NCBI GenBank assembly: GCA_028829895.1
Contig: CM054180.1
Location: 94,300,135-94,364,134, forward strand
Reading direction: 5' to 3'
Source of the DNA: Sinotaia quadrata
Taxonomy: Eukaryota; Mollusca; Gastropoda; Architaenioglossa; Viviparidae
DNA: 64,000 nucleotides
Each line of letters starts with the position of its first letter. Position 1 is the first letter of the stretch. Shown here in pieces: positions 38,104-51,263 of this stretch. Below the pieces are notes generated by a model. The model did not search any database. It was not told where the DNA came from and was given only the letters and a program-made list of their open reading frames with translations. A program made the position numbers and the translations under genes.

Positions 38104-38706
38104 TTGCTTTGCATGCTGTTAATAGCATTGTTGATGGCTGTCTGGTCATTAGGTATAATTGCATCCACTCGCATCACAGTTTTTACATTTTCTTTGTGAT
38201 TAATCGCAGTACGGTTTTTACTAGTAGGTCCATTCGCCGCCGAAGTCCTCGGCGGCGCTACCCCGTTTTTTTGATTCGGGGACCTTTCTTTATTATTCTG
38301 CCTGTCAGAGCTATGCGATTTTCTAGAATCTGCATTACTGCCTCCACCACCACGTCGATTTTGGCGATCACCAAATGGACGCTGACTTGAAAAACTCTTT
38401 CTTGAGTTCTCTCGCTGATTATCACGGTTGTCACGTGACTCGTTTTTTGATTCACGACCTTTTTCTAGGAAGTCACTGCTTTCTGAAGCAGTCTCCCACT
38501 CTTCACCCTCATTTGATGGCTGTTTCTGCAGTGGTGGCTTTTTATTGGAGGTGGAAGTTGGGACACTACCACCTCTACCACGAGATGGACGTCCTCGTCC
38601 AGAAGAACCACGTTCAAATCCCCTGCCCCTTTCATTGGCACCTCTTCGAAATCGAGGTGGTGGTGGATTTCGCTCTTGCCTTCGATCCCTCCGACGATGC
38701 TCCATA
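38104..38706 (-). CDS. PRRC2: PRRC2 exon E8
   Basis: 603 bases, phase 2 at both sides, 201 codons including the split ones. It starts with an Arg-rich run MEHRRRDRRQERNPPPPRFR, then RG-rich sequence (FERGSSGRGRPSRGRGG), a Lys/Pro linker, then EGEEWETASESSDF and KSFSSQRPFGDRQNRRGGGG. EEWETASESSDF and SFSSQRP..DRQ are nearly identical to PRRC2B, and PRFRR matches PPRFRR at the same place. The end is Asn/Ser-rich with MRVDAIIPNDQTAINNAINS. The acceptor is GATTTAG and the donor AGCAA|GTAAGT. Phase symmetry allows skipping. Best single exon for identification. Confidence 0.97.
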
Positions 38707-40993
38707 CTAAATCAAGCAAAACAAAAATATATATAAAAATATTGTAGCCATGACAATTGTCTTCTGAAAAAAGTTTTCATTCACTGCAGTGATAAAGATT
38801 CTTAAATAAGGTTATAAAATGTAATAAGAATATACTGTTATTCTCACATCTAATGTCTTAATTGAAGGAAACTAACAAACAATATATGTGTTACTGCTTG
38901 CAAAAAGCTGGCTAAAGTGAAAATAATTCAAAAGTTTTTTTTTTCTAATTTACTAAAATTCAGAATGTCATTTAACCCTGTAGTTGGCAAGTAATCTACA
39001 ATTTTCTTCATTAGAAAATGGTCAAAAGTACACAATTACTAGGCTTGAATAAAAATCTTTGCACTTTATTTTGTGCAATTTAATGTGAAATAAAGAGAAG
39101 GCACTGTAGGGATGGGGTAGGGATGGTCAAAAATCAGAAAAGAAATTGGAAAAAAGAAAAAAGATCTATATGGACTAGTCAATTAGTCATACTACTGTAC
39201 ATTACACTTAAGTTGAACTTCAACTAAGCCAGTGCGTGTACAATTAAAATAATTTCGGCTTTCTTACTTTAAAAAAAACCAACTATATTTAGATGCTAAA
39301 TAGATCTAATTGGTTAAACAGACAAGTAAAACCGTGGAACGTCAAGGTTAGAAGTGAAAGTAGCATCTTTGCAACATGTAAATACTGATAGGCCTAATCT
39401 TCCTTATAAATAAAATAATTTCAGCTTTCTTACTTTTTTCTGAAATAAACTATATTTGCACTATATTTAAACTGTTGAGATTTTAAGTAGGCCTAATTAT
39501 TTAAACAGAGAAGTCAAACTATGAAACATTGACGTTAGAACAATAGAAGTGAAGTAGCGTCTTTGCAATATATATACTGATAGACTCCCTTGATTTTTGT
39601 AGTGACCTAATTCAACATCGATTTATGAATGAACCAAGTGACATCCAATACCTATAAAATTAAAATGAAATATTAACACTTCCAAGTTTGTAATTCACCT
39701 GTCTTATCTTCATAAAACTTAGTATATTTCCTATCGAATGTGACTCGATTGTTCGCTCCCGATTCAAGGTCGCAAGCTCATGACCCACTAATTTCGAAAG
39801 AAAAAAACTGCTAATCATACTAAACTGCATAATAAAACTATAACCCCTTTAAAGAATAGCAACTAAAGTACTTATCTAAAGCAATAATGCAGTATTAAAT
39901 TTAGTATAAACTTCGCGATTTCACTTTGGAATGAAGCGTGCTCGTTACAATGTTGGAAGCCATTGTTGTAAGGCCGATCGAATTTAGTTTGCCACATTTG
40001 ATTGGATTGCGAGTGTCCCACAGATCATGAATACATTAACCCCATACCTCATTCAAAAAGGGGTGGAAAGACCTTTCATTCAAACCTAGTATTTGTGTAC
40101 TTTTGACCATTTTTTAACGATAAAAATTGCAGATTTCTTGCCGAAGTTCGCTTTAAAACTAATTTTTAAAAACTTATACAGGGAAAAACCACACCAGCGT
40201 ATAGCGCAATCAATGCAGCATTTAATTATCTTCATTTTGATACCAAATCTATGTGCGTAGTGTGTTTGTGGGATTTCCGCAGAGATAAGAAACAAGGTAT
40301 ACCAAAACGCGCATTCTGTTAAGTCACATAAATCGGCAGGACAAAACTCAACATGGGTGAAAAATTAGTCAACTTTATTCAATCAGTGTAGATTCCACAT
40401 ACAAACAAGACATACAAATTTACAAGCATAAGAAAATAGAAACATTAAACTTGATTTTGAATGTTTGTTTGAATTAAACAATGCTTTGGTTGTTGAGAAA
40501 TCAGTGAATGAAAAGTAACGAAAATGCGCACTTTTACAAAAGTATAGCGGCTGGCGGGCGACTGTGCCGCTACCTAATCATAGTATAAATACTGTTAATG
40601 GTGCTGGTTTTTTATGCAACTAGTAATTTAAACTAAGAAGAATTGTGCACAATTTCAGTATTTGAAAATAATACCTTTTTTAAAAAAAAAAAACACAACA
40701 GAAGAGATAATTAATGAAATAAATTAATGAAAGACCATGATACATATAACAATAAATTAACTGAATAAAATACATGAAAAAAATTTTAAAAGCTAGTTAC
40801 CACAAACACAAAATTAGAACGAGTTTATATTCCTTAGATCCAAATCCAGGAAATACAAAATTTTCACAGAAAAGTAAGGACTATGCCCAAAAAGCAATCC
40901 AGTTTGCATGTCTTAAGAAATGCAACGACAATGTTTACATAAAACTCTACAAAAACTTTTGCAAATAATCTCTGGATAGTTTTGATTACTTAC
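38707..40993. other. Intron E7-E8
   Basis: It holds a two-copy tandem duplication (39247-39590) and, around 39730-40020 and 40500-40580, patches with more CpG than usual but no TATA, ORF or splice logic I can follow. The small ORFs at 40086-40295 and 40774-40968 look random. Confidence 0.6.
39247..39590. repeat. Two-copy tandem duplication, about 170 bp
   Basis: Both copies contain AAAATAATTTC.GCTTTCTTA, then CTATATTT, then GTCAA.., AGAAGTGAA.GTAGC.TCTTTGCAA and TACTGATAG in the same order. The copies have diverged by substitutions and indels, so the event is old. Confidence 0.78.
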
Positions 40994-41156
40994 TTATTAT
41001 TGTTATTTTCCGAGTAAAGCCCATGGTCTCTGTAAGAAATATCTCCATTGCCATTTCCATCACCTCTGCCCATAGGTGGACGCCCAAAACCACCACGTGG
41101 TGGTGCAGAGCCACCACGTCCAGCTCCCCGCCCTCGATGGCCTGGATGTGCACCAC
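40994..41156 (-). CDS. PRRC2: PRRC2 exon E7
   Basis: 163 bases, phase 1 to phase 2. It encodes GGAHPGHRGRGAGRGGSAPP, then RGGFGRPPMGRGDGNGNGD and ISYRDHGLYSENNNN. It is a compact RGG/RG box, the kind of segment that binds RNA and is methylated on Arg in this family. The acceptor is CTGAAAG and the donor a perfect AA|GTAAGT. Reading past the donor meets a stop at once. It continues the RG-rich part begun in E6, and its phase fits both neighbours. Confidence 0.92.
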
Positions 41157-43117
41157 CTTTCAGAATAAATCAATCTAAATCAGCCTAAAGAAAAATTCTA
41201 AATTAGGAATAATAATAATAATAATGTAAATTGAAAAAACGTGACACCAAGAATTATTTTTTAAAAATCCTGCCTACGGAGTTATTCTCCCTAAATGCCG
41301 GCCTCATTTGCAAGCAGTCTTTCGAAGTGTGATTCTAATAGTTTATAAAAAAAAATAAATCATGCATCAAAATAACGGAAAGTAAAATTTCCTTCCAAAA
41401 GAAGCCAATCTCGGGATAAGTTATTCCAAAGGGGTCCATAGGGAAGATCCTAAAATACCTTACTAAATGACTCTTTGAATCTTAGCTAACATTTATATCA
41501 AGTAAAGCTAACGATCTAAATTTTTTAAATTAAATTTGTGAATATTCTGGTTTCCTTTTAAGTGATGTTTGGAACACTGGAATTTTTTTTCTATATTGCT
41601 AAGAACAAGAAACTTAGAAAATTATATAACTTTTCAAAACTTGAAATAAATTCTCGGAACTGTCAATTATTTAGACAATGGTTAATAAATGAGTATACAA
41701 TTTTAAATGGATAAAAGTTCAAATACTGACTTCTGAAATATGGAGAAAAAAAAAATGCCATCAAAAAAGTATAATTTGAGTTTGCATGTCCTAATACTTG
41801 TTAACTATATCTTTTGATCCTAATAATTTTTTTTAAAAATGATTAATCAATTACTAACTAAATAAGAGCACACAAGATTGCAAGTCATTCATAAATAATA
41901 CAGCATTACATAATGTATGTTACTATGTACTGTTTAATTTTACTGATCTGTAGTGAAGTCTAATCTATAACTATCACAATAGTTTAAAATAATAGTGAAT
42001 TAGATATATGTCTTCAGAATTAGAAAATAATTATTTCAGATATGAATAAATTTTATTTGTGATTGTACAAAAGTTCTGATAAAAATCTTAGGTACACCAG
42101 CCTCAACTGCCATATCCATTTGGAAATTTGAAAATATGATTTGCCAATTTTCATGTAAATTTCAATGAAATGATCATTTCCACCTAAATGTAGATTATTT
42201 GCCAAATAATTTGTTTGAATATATGTGAAAGCCCGGCTAAAGTGAAAAAAATTCAAAAGTGGTTGTTTTTTTATTTTATAATTTATTAAAAGTTCAGAAT
42301 CTCACATTTAAAAAATAAATTTAATTTATGTCAGATATTTTTTTTCACTATACATTTTTTAAGTACATACATCCCTGGTTTAAATGACAATAAATGGCTG
42401 TAGCGCAAAATCAATTTTAGCGACTGTAACCAGGTTTTCCCAGACACCATCACATATTCTTACACAGGTGTCCTATCTTTTAAGCTAAGTATAGTATATT
42501 TATATAAAACATAACACTTGCTTCTGTCTTTCAAGTAAGCAGTTGTATGTTTTAAATGAGAACTATTTTAGTTGCATTTAACAAGCATTTATTCATTCTG
42601 ATATGCTATGCAACAGAGCAATGCCACTATGCAGTCAAATAAATCTTCAATGTGGCAATATCCACTTCAACATTTTTTACAAATGGCAAAAATCACTAGA
42701 AGTGCATATAATCAACTAAAATTTTGTGTGAAATAAAAACTTGTAGCTCTATGCAAAATAAATTAATAATTATTTTCTTTAAAAAAAAAAAAAGAAGTGG
42801 AGGTAAACTTGTATGCTGATTAAAAAATAATTTATATACAGTAGGTTTGATATCTCTCTATTGTTCAACACAAATATGTGAATGGCATTCTTTCTGGAAA
42901 TAACAGTTTCAGGAAGAAAAATGTGTAAACATATGCAATGCACTTACAATTATGAATATGTTTATACCAAATTTTTGTAGTCATAATACAATTTTCAATG
43001 ATTCATAACCATATTATTTTGAATTTAGCAATATAGGTCTTGAGTATGCTTGTGGAACTAGTTTAAATAGGTAGTGGAACCAACCAACAAAACAAAAATA
43101 AAATCAAGCATTCAATT

Positions 43118-43345
43118 TTGTTATTTTCATTTAAAACTTTTTGCATGAAAAAAAAAATTGTGAAGCTATCTCAATTTGTTCCAGATGTACTGTTTTAAGT
43201 TTTAAAATATGTCGCAGTGAAAAAAAATGGTCATTTTGTTATTTTCATTTAAAACTTTTTAAAACATGAAAAATTTAAAAAAAATTGTGAAGTTATCTCA
43301 ATTGAGAGAGATATGCTATGGCGGCAGTGAAAAAAATGATTATTT
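43118..43345. repeat. Two-copy tandem duplication, about 115 bp
   Basis: TTTTGTTATTTTCATTTAAA followed by an A-rich tract, TTGTGAAG.TATCTCAATT and GCAGTGAAAAAAA occurs twice in a row. Simple local duplication. Confidence 0.78.
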
Positions 43346-43689
43346 CAACCATTTTTAGACTTGCTAAAGACTAACTAAAATCTAAAATGCAGTTATGAAA
43401 GTTTAATACTTTATTCCTTTCTACTTGCAGATAACCAATGCAAAGTTTTAACTTTCTATATGAAGAAATAGCAAAATGCCTAGCTGCAGAAATTAATTTT
43501 TTAAAAATCAAGATAGCTAGAAATAACACAATTGAGGAAGTTTGACGCAGCATATCTGATTCATTAATTGAAATATATTATTGAAGCTGTTCATTTATGT
43601 TAAAATGTATATAAAGAATAAGCCGATTTTTAAAAAAAAATCTCAATGTTATTTTCATTTGATTCATGTACAAGGTTGGCCCAAAATGA

Positions 43690-44942
43690 CTTTAGAATTT
43701 ATTATAATTATCCAAAGCTTAAGGTGCACACGTAACTAAAATCCACTAAAAATCAACAACAAAAATGGTATCAAATAAATTAAGGAAATATTTATTCAAG
43801 TTTTCAGAAACTGGTGAAAAATGGTTGATGATTCAAAATATATAAGCCTACTCACTTTTCTTATGAATTTAAGAGGTTTTGCATCAAAATTATTTATTTA
43901 ATATAAACATATTTTCTTAAACTTAAAATTTGTTAATTCTTTTTGACAAGATTAACAGAAAACCTTCAAATATATAGACAAAATATTTGGTAGTCAATTA
44001 ATACACTGTAATTTCTGGCTGTGTAGCAATCATTCAGCTGACAGAGCACATATTTTATTTAAATAATAATTTTTTAAAAATATTAATTAATTGTAATTCC
44101 ATATCTACACTATTAGTAAAATATACAAAAAAAGTTAGAGGTTCAGAAGCCAGCTTATGTTGTCCTTAAACTGTGTTCAAAATTCTTTGCAGATATCATT
44201 AATAGTTTTGTTTGTTTTTTAAAGATATCCTGCAAAAAACGAAATTAATTACTGATTTTCGGTTAACTTTTTAACCATAAACATCTCCCATGGTATACTC
44301 CCATCTTTGATTGAAAATATCTTCAAAACTATTGTGATTTGTCCAAAAATAAAAGCAATTTCATAAATTTAGCCATTTTTATATCAGAAAAGACCAATAA
44401 AATTTTTGTTAATGAATTTTTTCAATTTTTCATGCTTTTTGAGCTAGGTGTGCCACCTTAAGAGATTGTACCATTCAATAGGGGAAAGATTTATGAGGTA
44501 CAAATACAAAGCATGTCAGTAGAAAGACTGGCTGAGAAAAGATGATGTAGAGGTAATAAAAAACTGCAACTATGAAATTCTGTCAGTGTCCAGTGAAGGG
44601 AGATTGTGGAAGAACGGTCTACTAGCAGATTGCATCACTTATTTAGGTTAAACATCACAACATGAAACATGCTGTTGTGGAAAGAATGTAATTGTGTGCA
44701 TTCATTGTATAGAACATTCCTTGTGGTTCCATGCTAGACAGCACTAGAATCATTGAACTGAAAAAGCATTAAATTAGATGAACGATTGGCAAATGTCTGA
44801 GTGTGTGTATAAAATAATGAAGATTTTTTTACTGTGGTGAGTGCATTCTTAATATAGATCTTTCCAAACTGAATCCAATGATACCAAAAGCATCTCTTTA
44901 GCTCAATTACAAGCAGAGTTATTACAGTTTTAATGTTTATAA
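43690..44942 (+). repeat. Large inverted repeat, arm 1
   Basis: This 1.25-kb block is the reverse complement of 54296-55545 with very high identity; stretches of over 100 bases (for example 44590-44720 against 54520-54650) are the same but for single differences. It carries an internal TTAA MITE (43719-44461). The outer sequence is itself a repeat, since a short third relative lies at 55870-55970. High identity means recent spread or gene conversion. Confidence 0.92.
43719..44461. mobile_element. TTAA MITE with AAGGTGGCACACC ends, copy 1
   Basis: 743 bp between TTAA at 43719-43722 and 44458-44461. The left end is AAGGTGCACACGTAACT; the right end reads inward as AAGGTGGCACACCTAGCT. The second copy is 54787-55516. 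TTAA targets are used by piggyBac and Kolobok elements; the ends do not match the piggyBac relics here. It has no coding capacity. Confidence 0.82.
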
Positions 44943-45029
44943 CAATTTCGTCCATTTTGCATTAACTGCGTTAGAACATTTTCCAACCCGAAAATGAATA
45001 AATTGCTAATTTTGACTGACAGTATATTT

Positions 45030-45352
45030 GAAAAAAACATTGCAAAGCCTCTCAAAAAAAATTCAGCCATATTTGTATGTTGGATACTACTTATGTGGAG
45101 AGTCTGAACTATATTGTTCATCATTTCTTCATTTTGTGGACCTTCAAAATAAGCTATTTGTACAATTTCGTTTTTGAGCGTAAAACTTTGCGAATAATTA
45201 ATTATTGAAAAATTTGTAACTTTGGTTGTAATTGAGGTACAAACTTCATTGAAATCAGCTAAAAAAAAAAAAGTTCTATCTGTCTATTTACTTTTAAAGT
45301 ATTAATAATGATTTTGAAAAATATGTTTGGAATACCTACTCTATACCAAACA
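45030..45352 (+). repeat. Interspersed repeat, copy 2 (pair with 35030-35386)
   Basis: Same order of blocks as at 35030-35386, without the G run. It ends with ATGTTTGGAATACCTACTC; the same end motif recurs at about 56750. Element class unknown. Confidence 0.78.
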
Positions 45353-46326
45353 AAATTAGTTATCGTCATGTTTCACTTACTAAAGTTAATCATAAAAATG
45401 TTAAGATATTTATTAATAGGTAGCAGCACAGTAGTAAACCAGCAATAATAAATGTATAAAATTGCAATTGCTCTAATGAATTATACTGCAATGTTAAAAT
45501 AAAAACTGGCCTCCTGAAATAATGGTATGTTAATTGCATAGTGATTAAAATAAATATTCTTTTACAAATACAACTCATTCTAATTATTGTAATAAATATA
45601 AGGCTAAAAATCTGTTTTTTAAAGAAAGTATTTGCTTTGAGTTTTAAAACAAATTCATCTGCAATATGGAAACAATCCTACAAACCCGTTCTGAATGTCA
45701 CTAATGCAATATAACTATTCATAAAAATGTTATTTTACATCATTTCTACTATAAATTTTAGAAATATATAAATGGGGGAATATGTAACTGTATTTATAAA
45801 TTAACAAGATATTTTAAAACTAATATTGTTTTCTCATATAAAAGGCAACTAATATTCCAAATTTAAAGATTCTAGGTTGATAAATAATTTTTTCCTTCTT
45901 TCATGTAGTAATGTGGCCTCAATGACAATTTAAAAATGAGTTCTTATACAAGAGATGAGACAATTATCAAGTAATATTCTACTTTCCATTTACAAAATAA
46001 TTCCCAAACCTGAACAAGGCAAAAGAAAAATCACAAAATGACACAGAAATCACTTCAATTAACTAAATAAGGCAAACTTCAAAATATAAAGCACAAAGTG
46101 TGACCAGTAAACAGTCTAAGAGTCTTTTGAAACTTTTCCATCAAACTCATGATCAATAATTTAATATAGAAAGGCACTGTACAAGCGAAAATTAATTTTA
46201 CTTGAATTTACTTTTCTACAGGTACAAGTAAAACTGAAGGAAGAAGCTATAACTTAGCTTCCTCATCAAAATTAAACCTGAAATTCTTATATTACCAAAC
46301 TTATTTGGTTACAGTGTCAATCTCAC

Positions 46327-47555
46327 CTCTGCCACGCCTAGAAGGTTCTCCTCTTGGGACAAAAGCCATATCAGTTAGTTCCTGTTTATCACGATTGCTA
46401 CGGTCATCACGACTACCTCGATCATCACGGCTGCCTCGGTCATCCCGACTGCCACGATCGTCTCGACTGCCGCGATCATCATGACTACCACGGTCATCTC
46501 GATTGCCACGATCATCTCGCCCACTTCCAATTCTGTCTCTATTTGACTCCTGTCTACCAGTTCGATCTTGCCAATCTTCTCTTCTTTCACGAGTGTCACG
46601 TCCTTCCCGAGCCTCTTTATTGTCACGCCCTTCCCGAGTCTCTTTATTGTCACGCCCTTCCCGAACATCTTTATTGTCACGGCTTCCTCGTGTCTCTCTC
46701 ATATCTTTAATGTCTCTAATGTCTTTGCCATCCCAATTCTCTCTTTTTTCACGAATTTCTTGGTTTTCGCGAATTTCAGGTGTGTCTTTATTATTCTCCT
46801 TTTCTTTAGACCAAGGAGAGTTGTTTCTAAGAGCTTGCTGAGGAGGAGTATTTCTATCTTCACGGTTCCAAGGGTTTCTCGGAGATTCCCGTTTTTCAGC
46901 TCCATTCTTAATCTGACTAGATTCTTTGTCCAAGCCTTTCTCTCGTCCAGCATTTCCGACATCTTTGGCTTCAGGTGCGCGCTCACTTGAACTCTCACTG
47001 TATGCACTGGCTTCATCCACAGATTCCTCACTCTCTTCATCACGAGCACGTCGACGTTTATTTTCATGCCCTTCACCTTCAGCACCAAATTCTCCTTCTG
47101 CGGATTTTCCCGCCCACCGGCTCATGCCTGAGCCACCACTGTATTCAGACTGAGACCTCATGCTGCGTTCATAACCTTCATGTTCCCGTCCACGAGGACC
47201 ACGTGCACCGTAAGTCCCAGTGCGGCTTGAGCTTCCTCTGGGTCCCCGTGCACGCCCTCGCCCTCTAACAAATTCACGTCCACCACGGCCGGAAATGCTC
47301 CGTGGACGATCTCGATCCCGGTCTCCACTTTGTCGTTCCCGATCTACAAAACGATCGCTCCTCTCCAATGTATCCTCGTCGCGCTTTTTCTTCGCCGGTG
47401 GGCGGCTGCCGTTTCCCTGCCTCTCATAGGAAATGTCCTTGGGAGAGAGAGTTAAGTGGTTGTCTTCAGCAAACCCTTTGTCTGGATCCTTTTTTTCTTC
47501 AGGCACAAGAGCCTCAGCTGCAGCCTGCTCTGCTCGTTCTCTTTCTTTGGCTTTT
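46327..47555 (-). CDS. PRRC2: PRRC2 exon E6, RG-rich and charged region
   Basis: 1229 bases, phase 2 to phase 1; the largest exon. Order: a charged helix (KAKERERAEQAAAEALVPEE), LSPKDISYERQ, a basic KKKRDED stretch, an RG-rich box (SGRGGREFVRGRGRARGPRG), aromatic-containing YGARGPRGREHEGYE, an acidic/basic block NKRRRARDEESEESVDEASA with SESSSE, an NPW..ED and NNSPWSKEK linker, then tandem repeats of DNKE.REGR and finally RDDRGS. Vertebrate PRRC2B has the same succession (RGRGRGFREF, then RRR...SEGSEYEEL.KRRRQRGSENG). RG and RDR repeats suggest RNA binding. The donor AGAG|GTGAGA is chosen because reading on ends in TVTK and a stop. Plus-strand ORFs over it are shadows. Confidence 0.95.
46384..46530 (-). 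repeat. Coding minisatellite, RDDRGS repeat
   Basis: Inside E6, an 18-base unit encoding RDDRGS (with variants GN, GH and SN) is repeated about seven times. An upstream 30-base unit encoding DNKE.REGR repeats about three times (46590-46680). Such tracts commonly vary in copy number, always in steps of whole codons. Confidence 0.88.
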
Positions 47556-48035
47556 CTGAAATCATACAAATCTAATATTACCATCTACTTTTTAAAAACA
47601 TATAATCACAATTAACTGATTACCCCCTTTTCTTCAGATAACAATTAATATATCAATTTTAATTAGTGTATAATTTATTTCCTCACGTGCTCTGTTGTGA
47701 CTAAATCCAAAGTTACTTAACTAGTTTTATTTTATGATAAAATGTGAATTAAACCATTTTTTAACCGGTCCACCTCAACTTCAGTCCCTTTTCTAACAAT
47801 AAATAAAATTAGAATACAAATTCTAATGCGAAAGCAGTTAGCCTGGTCAAAACTCCTCAATATTATATGCAGATTTTTATTTTTCTTAAATTGTGAATCT
47901 TGATAAAATGATACCAATAAAAATTTGCCAATAAAGAAATATCCCAAATCTACAATTTATTCCTGGTCAACACAACATTTAACGATTCCCAGATTTAAAA
48001 ATGTGCATGCCCATTTATTCCTAGATGGTTTTTAC
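47556..48035. other. Intron E5-E6, 480 bp
   Basis: Short AT-rich intron. I see no repeat or extra exon in it. Confidence 0.8.
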
Positions 48036-48139
48036 CTCCTGAAGTCATACCTCGATTCCTCCTTAGCCTCCCAAGCATTAGGACGAGGTTGTTCTGGGGG
48101 TTTGTCTCGAACTGGCACTTGTTTCTCTTTTGTAGGTTC
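48036..48139 (-). CDS. PRRC2: PRRC2 exon E5
   Basis: 104 bases, phase 0 to phase 2, acceptor AAATCAG and donor GGAG|GTAAAA. It encodes EPTKEKQVPVRDKPPEQPRP, then NAWEAKEESRYDFR. AWEAKEES matches PRRC2B KAWEARPPRESS, which lies just upstream of the RG-rich box there too. The split codon AG+A gives Arg and joins directly to KAKERER of E6. A second GT (at GAG|GTATGA, 15 bases upstream) exists but would shift the frame. Confidence 0.92.
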
Positions 48140-51100
48140 CTGATTTTTTAAATATAGTAAAATATTTGTAATATGTATAAAAGATAACTTATGTGGACTT
48201 TTAAGTATGAGGCACTGCTTTATCAGAGAATGAAATAAAAGGTATGCCCCAAAATTAATTATATGTGAACAGATAATTTTTAAATAATAAAAAGGAGAGA
48301 CACACAAGAGAGAGAAAAGGTGTATAGCATTTAGTAACTTAACAATCTACAGTTTTCAGATATAATTGAAGTAACTTGGTTGGGGTTTTTTGTTTTTTTT
48401 TAAGAAAAATTTGTTTTAATGAACTAATATTTTTTAAAACCACTGAGAGTGATGACTGTGCATGTACTGTTGCAATTCTTGTAATAGTTCAGAGGGAATG
48501 AGGGACTGAAAGAAATATCGAGAGAAAAAAAGTTAAATTTTACTGCTGAGTTTGTGATACATTTTATCAGTTAATCATTAAGTGCTTGAAAACTTATGCA
48601 ATTAATCTTGTATGTATTTGTGTGTTAACAATCAAGCATTATAATACTAATTAAATGGTTGTTTCTAGTGTTTATATTTTTCAAACTTCACCTTTGGTAA
48701 TGATTATGTCTTAAAATACTTTTTAAAGAAAAGCTTTCTTTGAGTTGTTTCAGATACATATTGATTTATTAATATGTATAAAAAGCTCTGAATCTGAGCT
48801 TTGAATGTGTATTTGTGAATTTATTATATGTGAAGATCAGTCTGAATATATTTGTAATATTAATTTAAATAAAGTATAGACTAAGTATTTTAATAAAAAT
48901 ATTCAACGATCAATCAATTAATGTTGATTTTAAAATCTTTGTAATATTCAAGAGTGAGAATATATTTTTTACATTTTTCTATGAAAATGCATGTGAACTG
49001 TTTATCATGTAAGGAGGATAAAATATATAAAAGTGACTCAATACAGCTGGGTTTTAAAATTATACATAAAAATATATAGATAAATAATTTTATGGTATAA
49101 ATAGTACTGTCAGGTTATTTATCTACAGTGGAGGCCAGATATAGCACTAATTAAGTATTAGTGTTCAGATATTTTGTTTCAATGTGTATCCCAAAGAAAA
49201 AATGTAATTGTTCAGCATGTAGCAAAGTGATCTAGCTTTTAATTAACTAAATCCAAATTAACAATTTGATAAGTTTAATATAAATATTAAGATTAAATAA
49301 TCACTGAAGTTAATTCTGAGAAGGAATAATTTTTTAAGGTACCTCTGTGCATTATTTTTTAATTGAGAAGACCTATATTGATGTGTGTACATGTAATGTA
49401 ATAATGAAAATCAGAATTAGTAGTGTAGTAATTTTGCAGTAAATTATGTTTCTAAGATTCACTACCTAAAAAGCAGTATAATTACTATAAAAGTATTATG
49501 ATAATGGTCGCAATCAGCACGCATGCACACACTCACTCACACACACACACAATGCTTTGAATTCTCCTTGACAAATGACAGACACACTACTGATTTTTTA
49601 ATGCAATATAAATTAAACTAGCATAATAACACACACACTATATATATATATATATATAAAAGTCATGTATATTTCATAAACTTCAGGGAAATGGTGACAA
49701 CATAAAATTAAAAAGACAAATAAAATTTAGAAGGCACCTTCATCTCTGCAACTTATCTTTAGCTTTCTTAGCTGTTCGTCCTTGGGAAACACATGGAATG
49801 TTAAACTGAACATTTGAAGCTTACAAGAGTACAATCAGGAATACAACACGTGCGATGACAATTACTAGTCATAAAATGAAAGATCAATAGTATGAAATTA
49901 AATATGATCTTCACAAAGTAAGAAAACCAGAAATAGCCTGACTTCCATGACCAAAAGGTCTACCACACATAATTCTCTGAAATAGTCCATAGCAATTTAT
50001 GTAATCAGTCATGAAAATAAAATGAATTTCAAAAAAAGAAACAGGATACTTACTAATAGTAAATGCAAATATACTTTTAAAGTGTCATTAAAAAATAATT
50101 ATTTTATCAGTTTTCAAACTGTGTTGATTATTTAATTCATTTACAATAAAATATGAGATTTTACAAAAAAGGATAACAAGTTTCATTTAATCAAACCCAT
50201 TTTCTTTTAATCAATTGTAATAATATTTGTATCTAAGAAGTTAAAAATAATAAATCTACAAGCAGCCTCTGATAACACCTTGTCACTTATGATGAAGCAA
50301 AAGAATCTCCCCTAGTTTAGTCCACCTAACATATATGAAAGCATAGGACACAACTCCATCTGATGCTAGAACAATACACACCTCTATACTGCTCTTAATA
50401 ATATCTACTGTGTGCCGCCATGTCTGTAATTTCATCACTATGCAAGGGTCTCGTTAACCTATGGCTGTCAGCCGAAATTGCGTTATCTGACACCACCATA
50501 TCAGGCTATTTTGACGCTTAGGCCTACCGATATCTGAATGGGTCAGTGTACTAAAAATTGAACAGTGACTGTAATTATATATGGATTTCAAAAATTTAAA
50601 TTACTACCTATTATAGACATACTAAGGAATTTTAAAAGTATTATTTTTAATTTATTTCAAATTCAAATAATAAAAATTTTCTTATCTTTTTCTTGAAATT
50701 GTGAATTTCGGCATCGTATTTTTTTTAACAAGTCTACTAAAAAATTTAAAGTGACTGTAATTCTCAATGGAATTTAAAAATTTAAATTACTACCTATAAT
50801 AGACATACTAAGGAATTTTAAAAGTATTCTTTTAAATTTATTTCAAATTCAAAAACAAAAAATATATAGTTTTCTTCTAATCATTTTGTTGCACTCATGA
50901 ATTTCAGTATCGTTATTTTTTTTAAAAAAAACAAATCTACTAAAAAATTTAAAGCTACTGTAATTATCAATAGATTTTTTTTAAAATTAAATTACTACCT
51001 ATTATAGATATACTAAGGGATCTTAAAAGTATTATTTTAAATTTATTTCAAATTCAAAAACAAAGAAATAATAAAAAGTTCTCTTATCTTTTTGATGAAC

Positions 51101-51263
51101 TTCTGAACATTTCCACAGTTGCTTTTTTCTTACTAGTCTAATAAATAATTAAAAGCAAGTATAATTCATATAATTCTAAAAAAATTTTCAAAATAAGTAT
51201 TATGGAGGACATTTTAAAGTATTTATTTTATTTTATTCAAAGATAAATAAAAAATTTTCTTAC
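48140..51263. other. Intron E4-E5
   Basis: The high-coordinate end is a tandem array of about four 190-200-bp units next to microexon E4 (50545-51300). CA and TA microsatellites lie at 49525-49658. The rest, 48140-49500 and 49700-50500, is AT-rich with no exon supported. Confidence 0.7.
49525..49658. repeat. CA and TA microsatellites
   Basis: A CA-rich tract at about 49525-49551 and a CA/TA tract at about 49630-49658. Confidence 0.85.

Larger units (their letters stand above)
41157..46326. other. Intron E6-E7
   Basis: It contains the forward copy of the large inverted repeat (43690-44942) with a TTAA MITE in it, the second copy of the 35030-type repeat (45030-45352), and a local duplication near 43118-43345. 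A short block at 42235-42300 repeats 38905-38975. Other parts are AT-rich with no gene seen. Confidence 0.7.

Noticed and set aside
38049..38736. Plus-strand ORFs over exon E8
   Set aside because: Shadows of the Arg/Gly-rich coding exon.
46354..47559. Several plus-strand ORFs rich in His, Arg and Ser
   Set aside because: Antisense shadows of the repetitive exon E6.
49735..49795. Minus-strand peptide FPKDEQLRKLK resembling a PRRC2 charged segment
   Set aside because: The expected donor reads ATAAGT instead of GTAAGT, there is no clear acceptor, and it is not needed for the frame.
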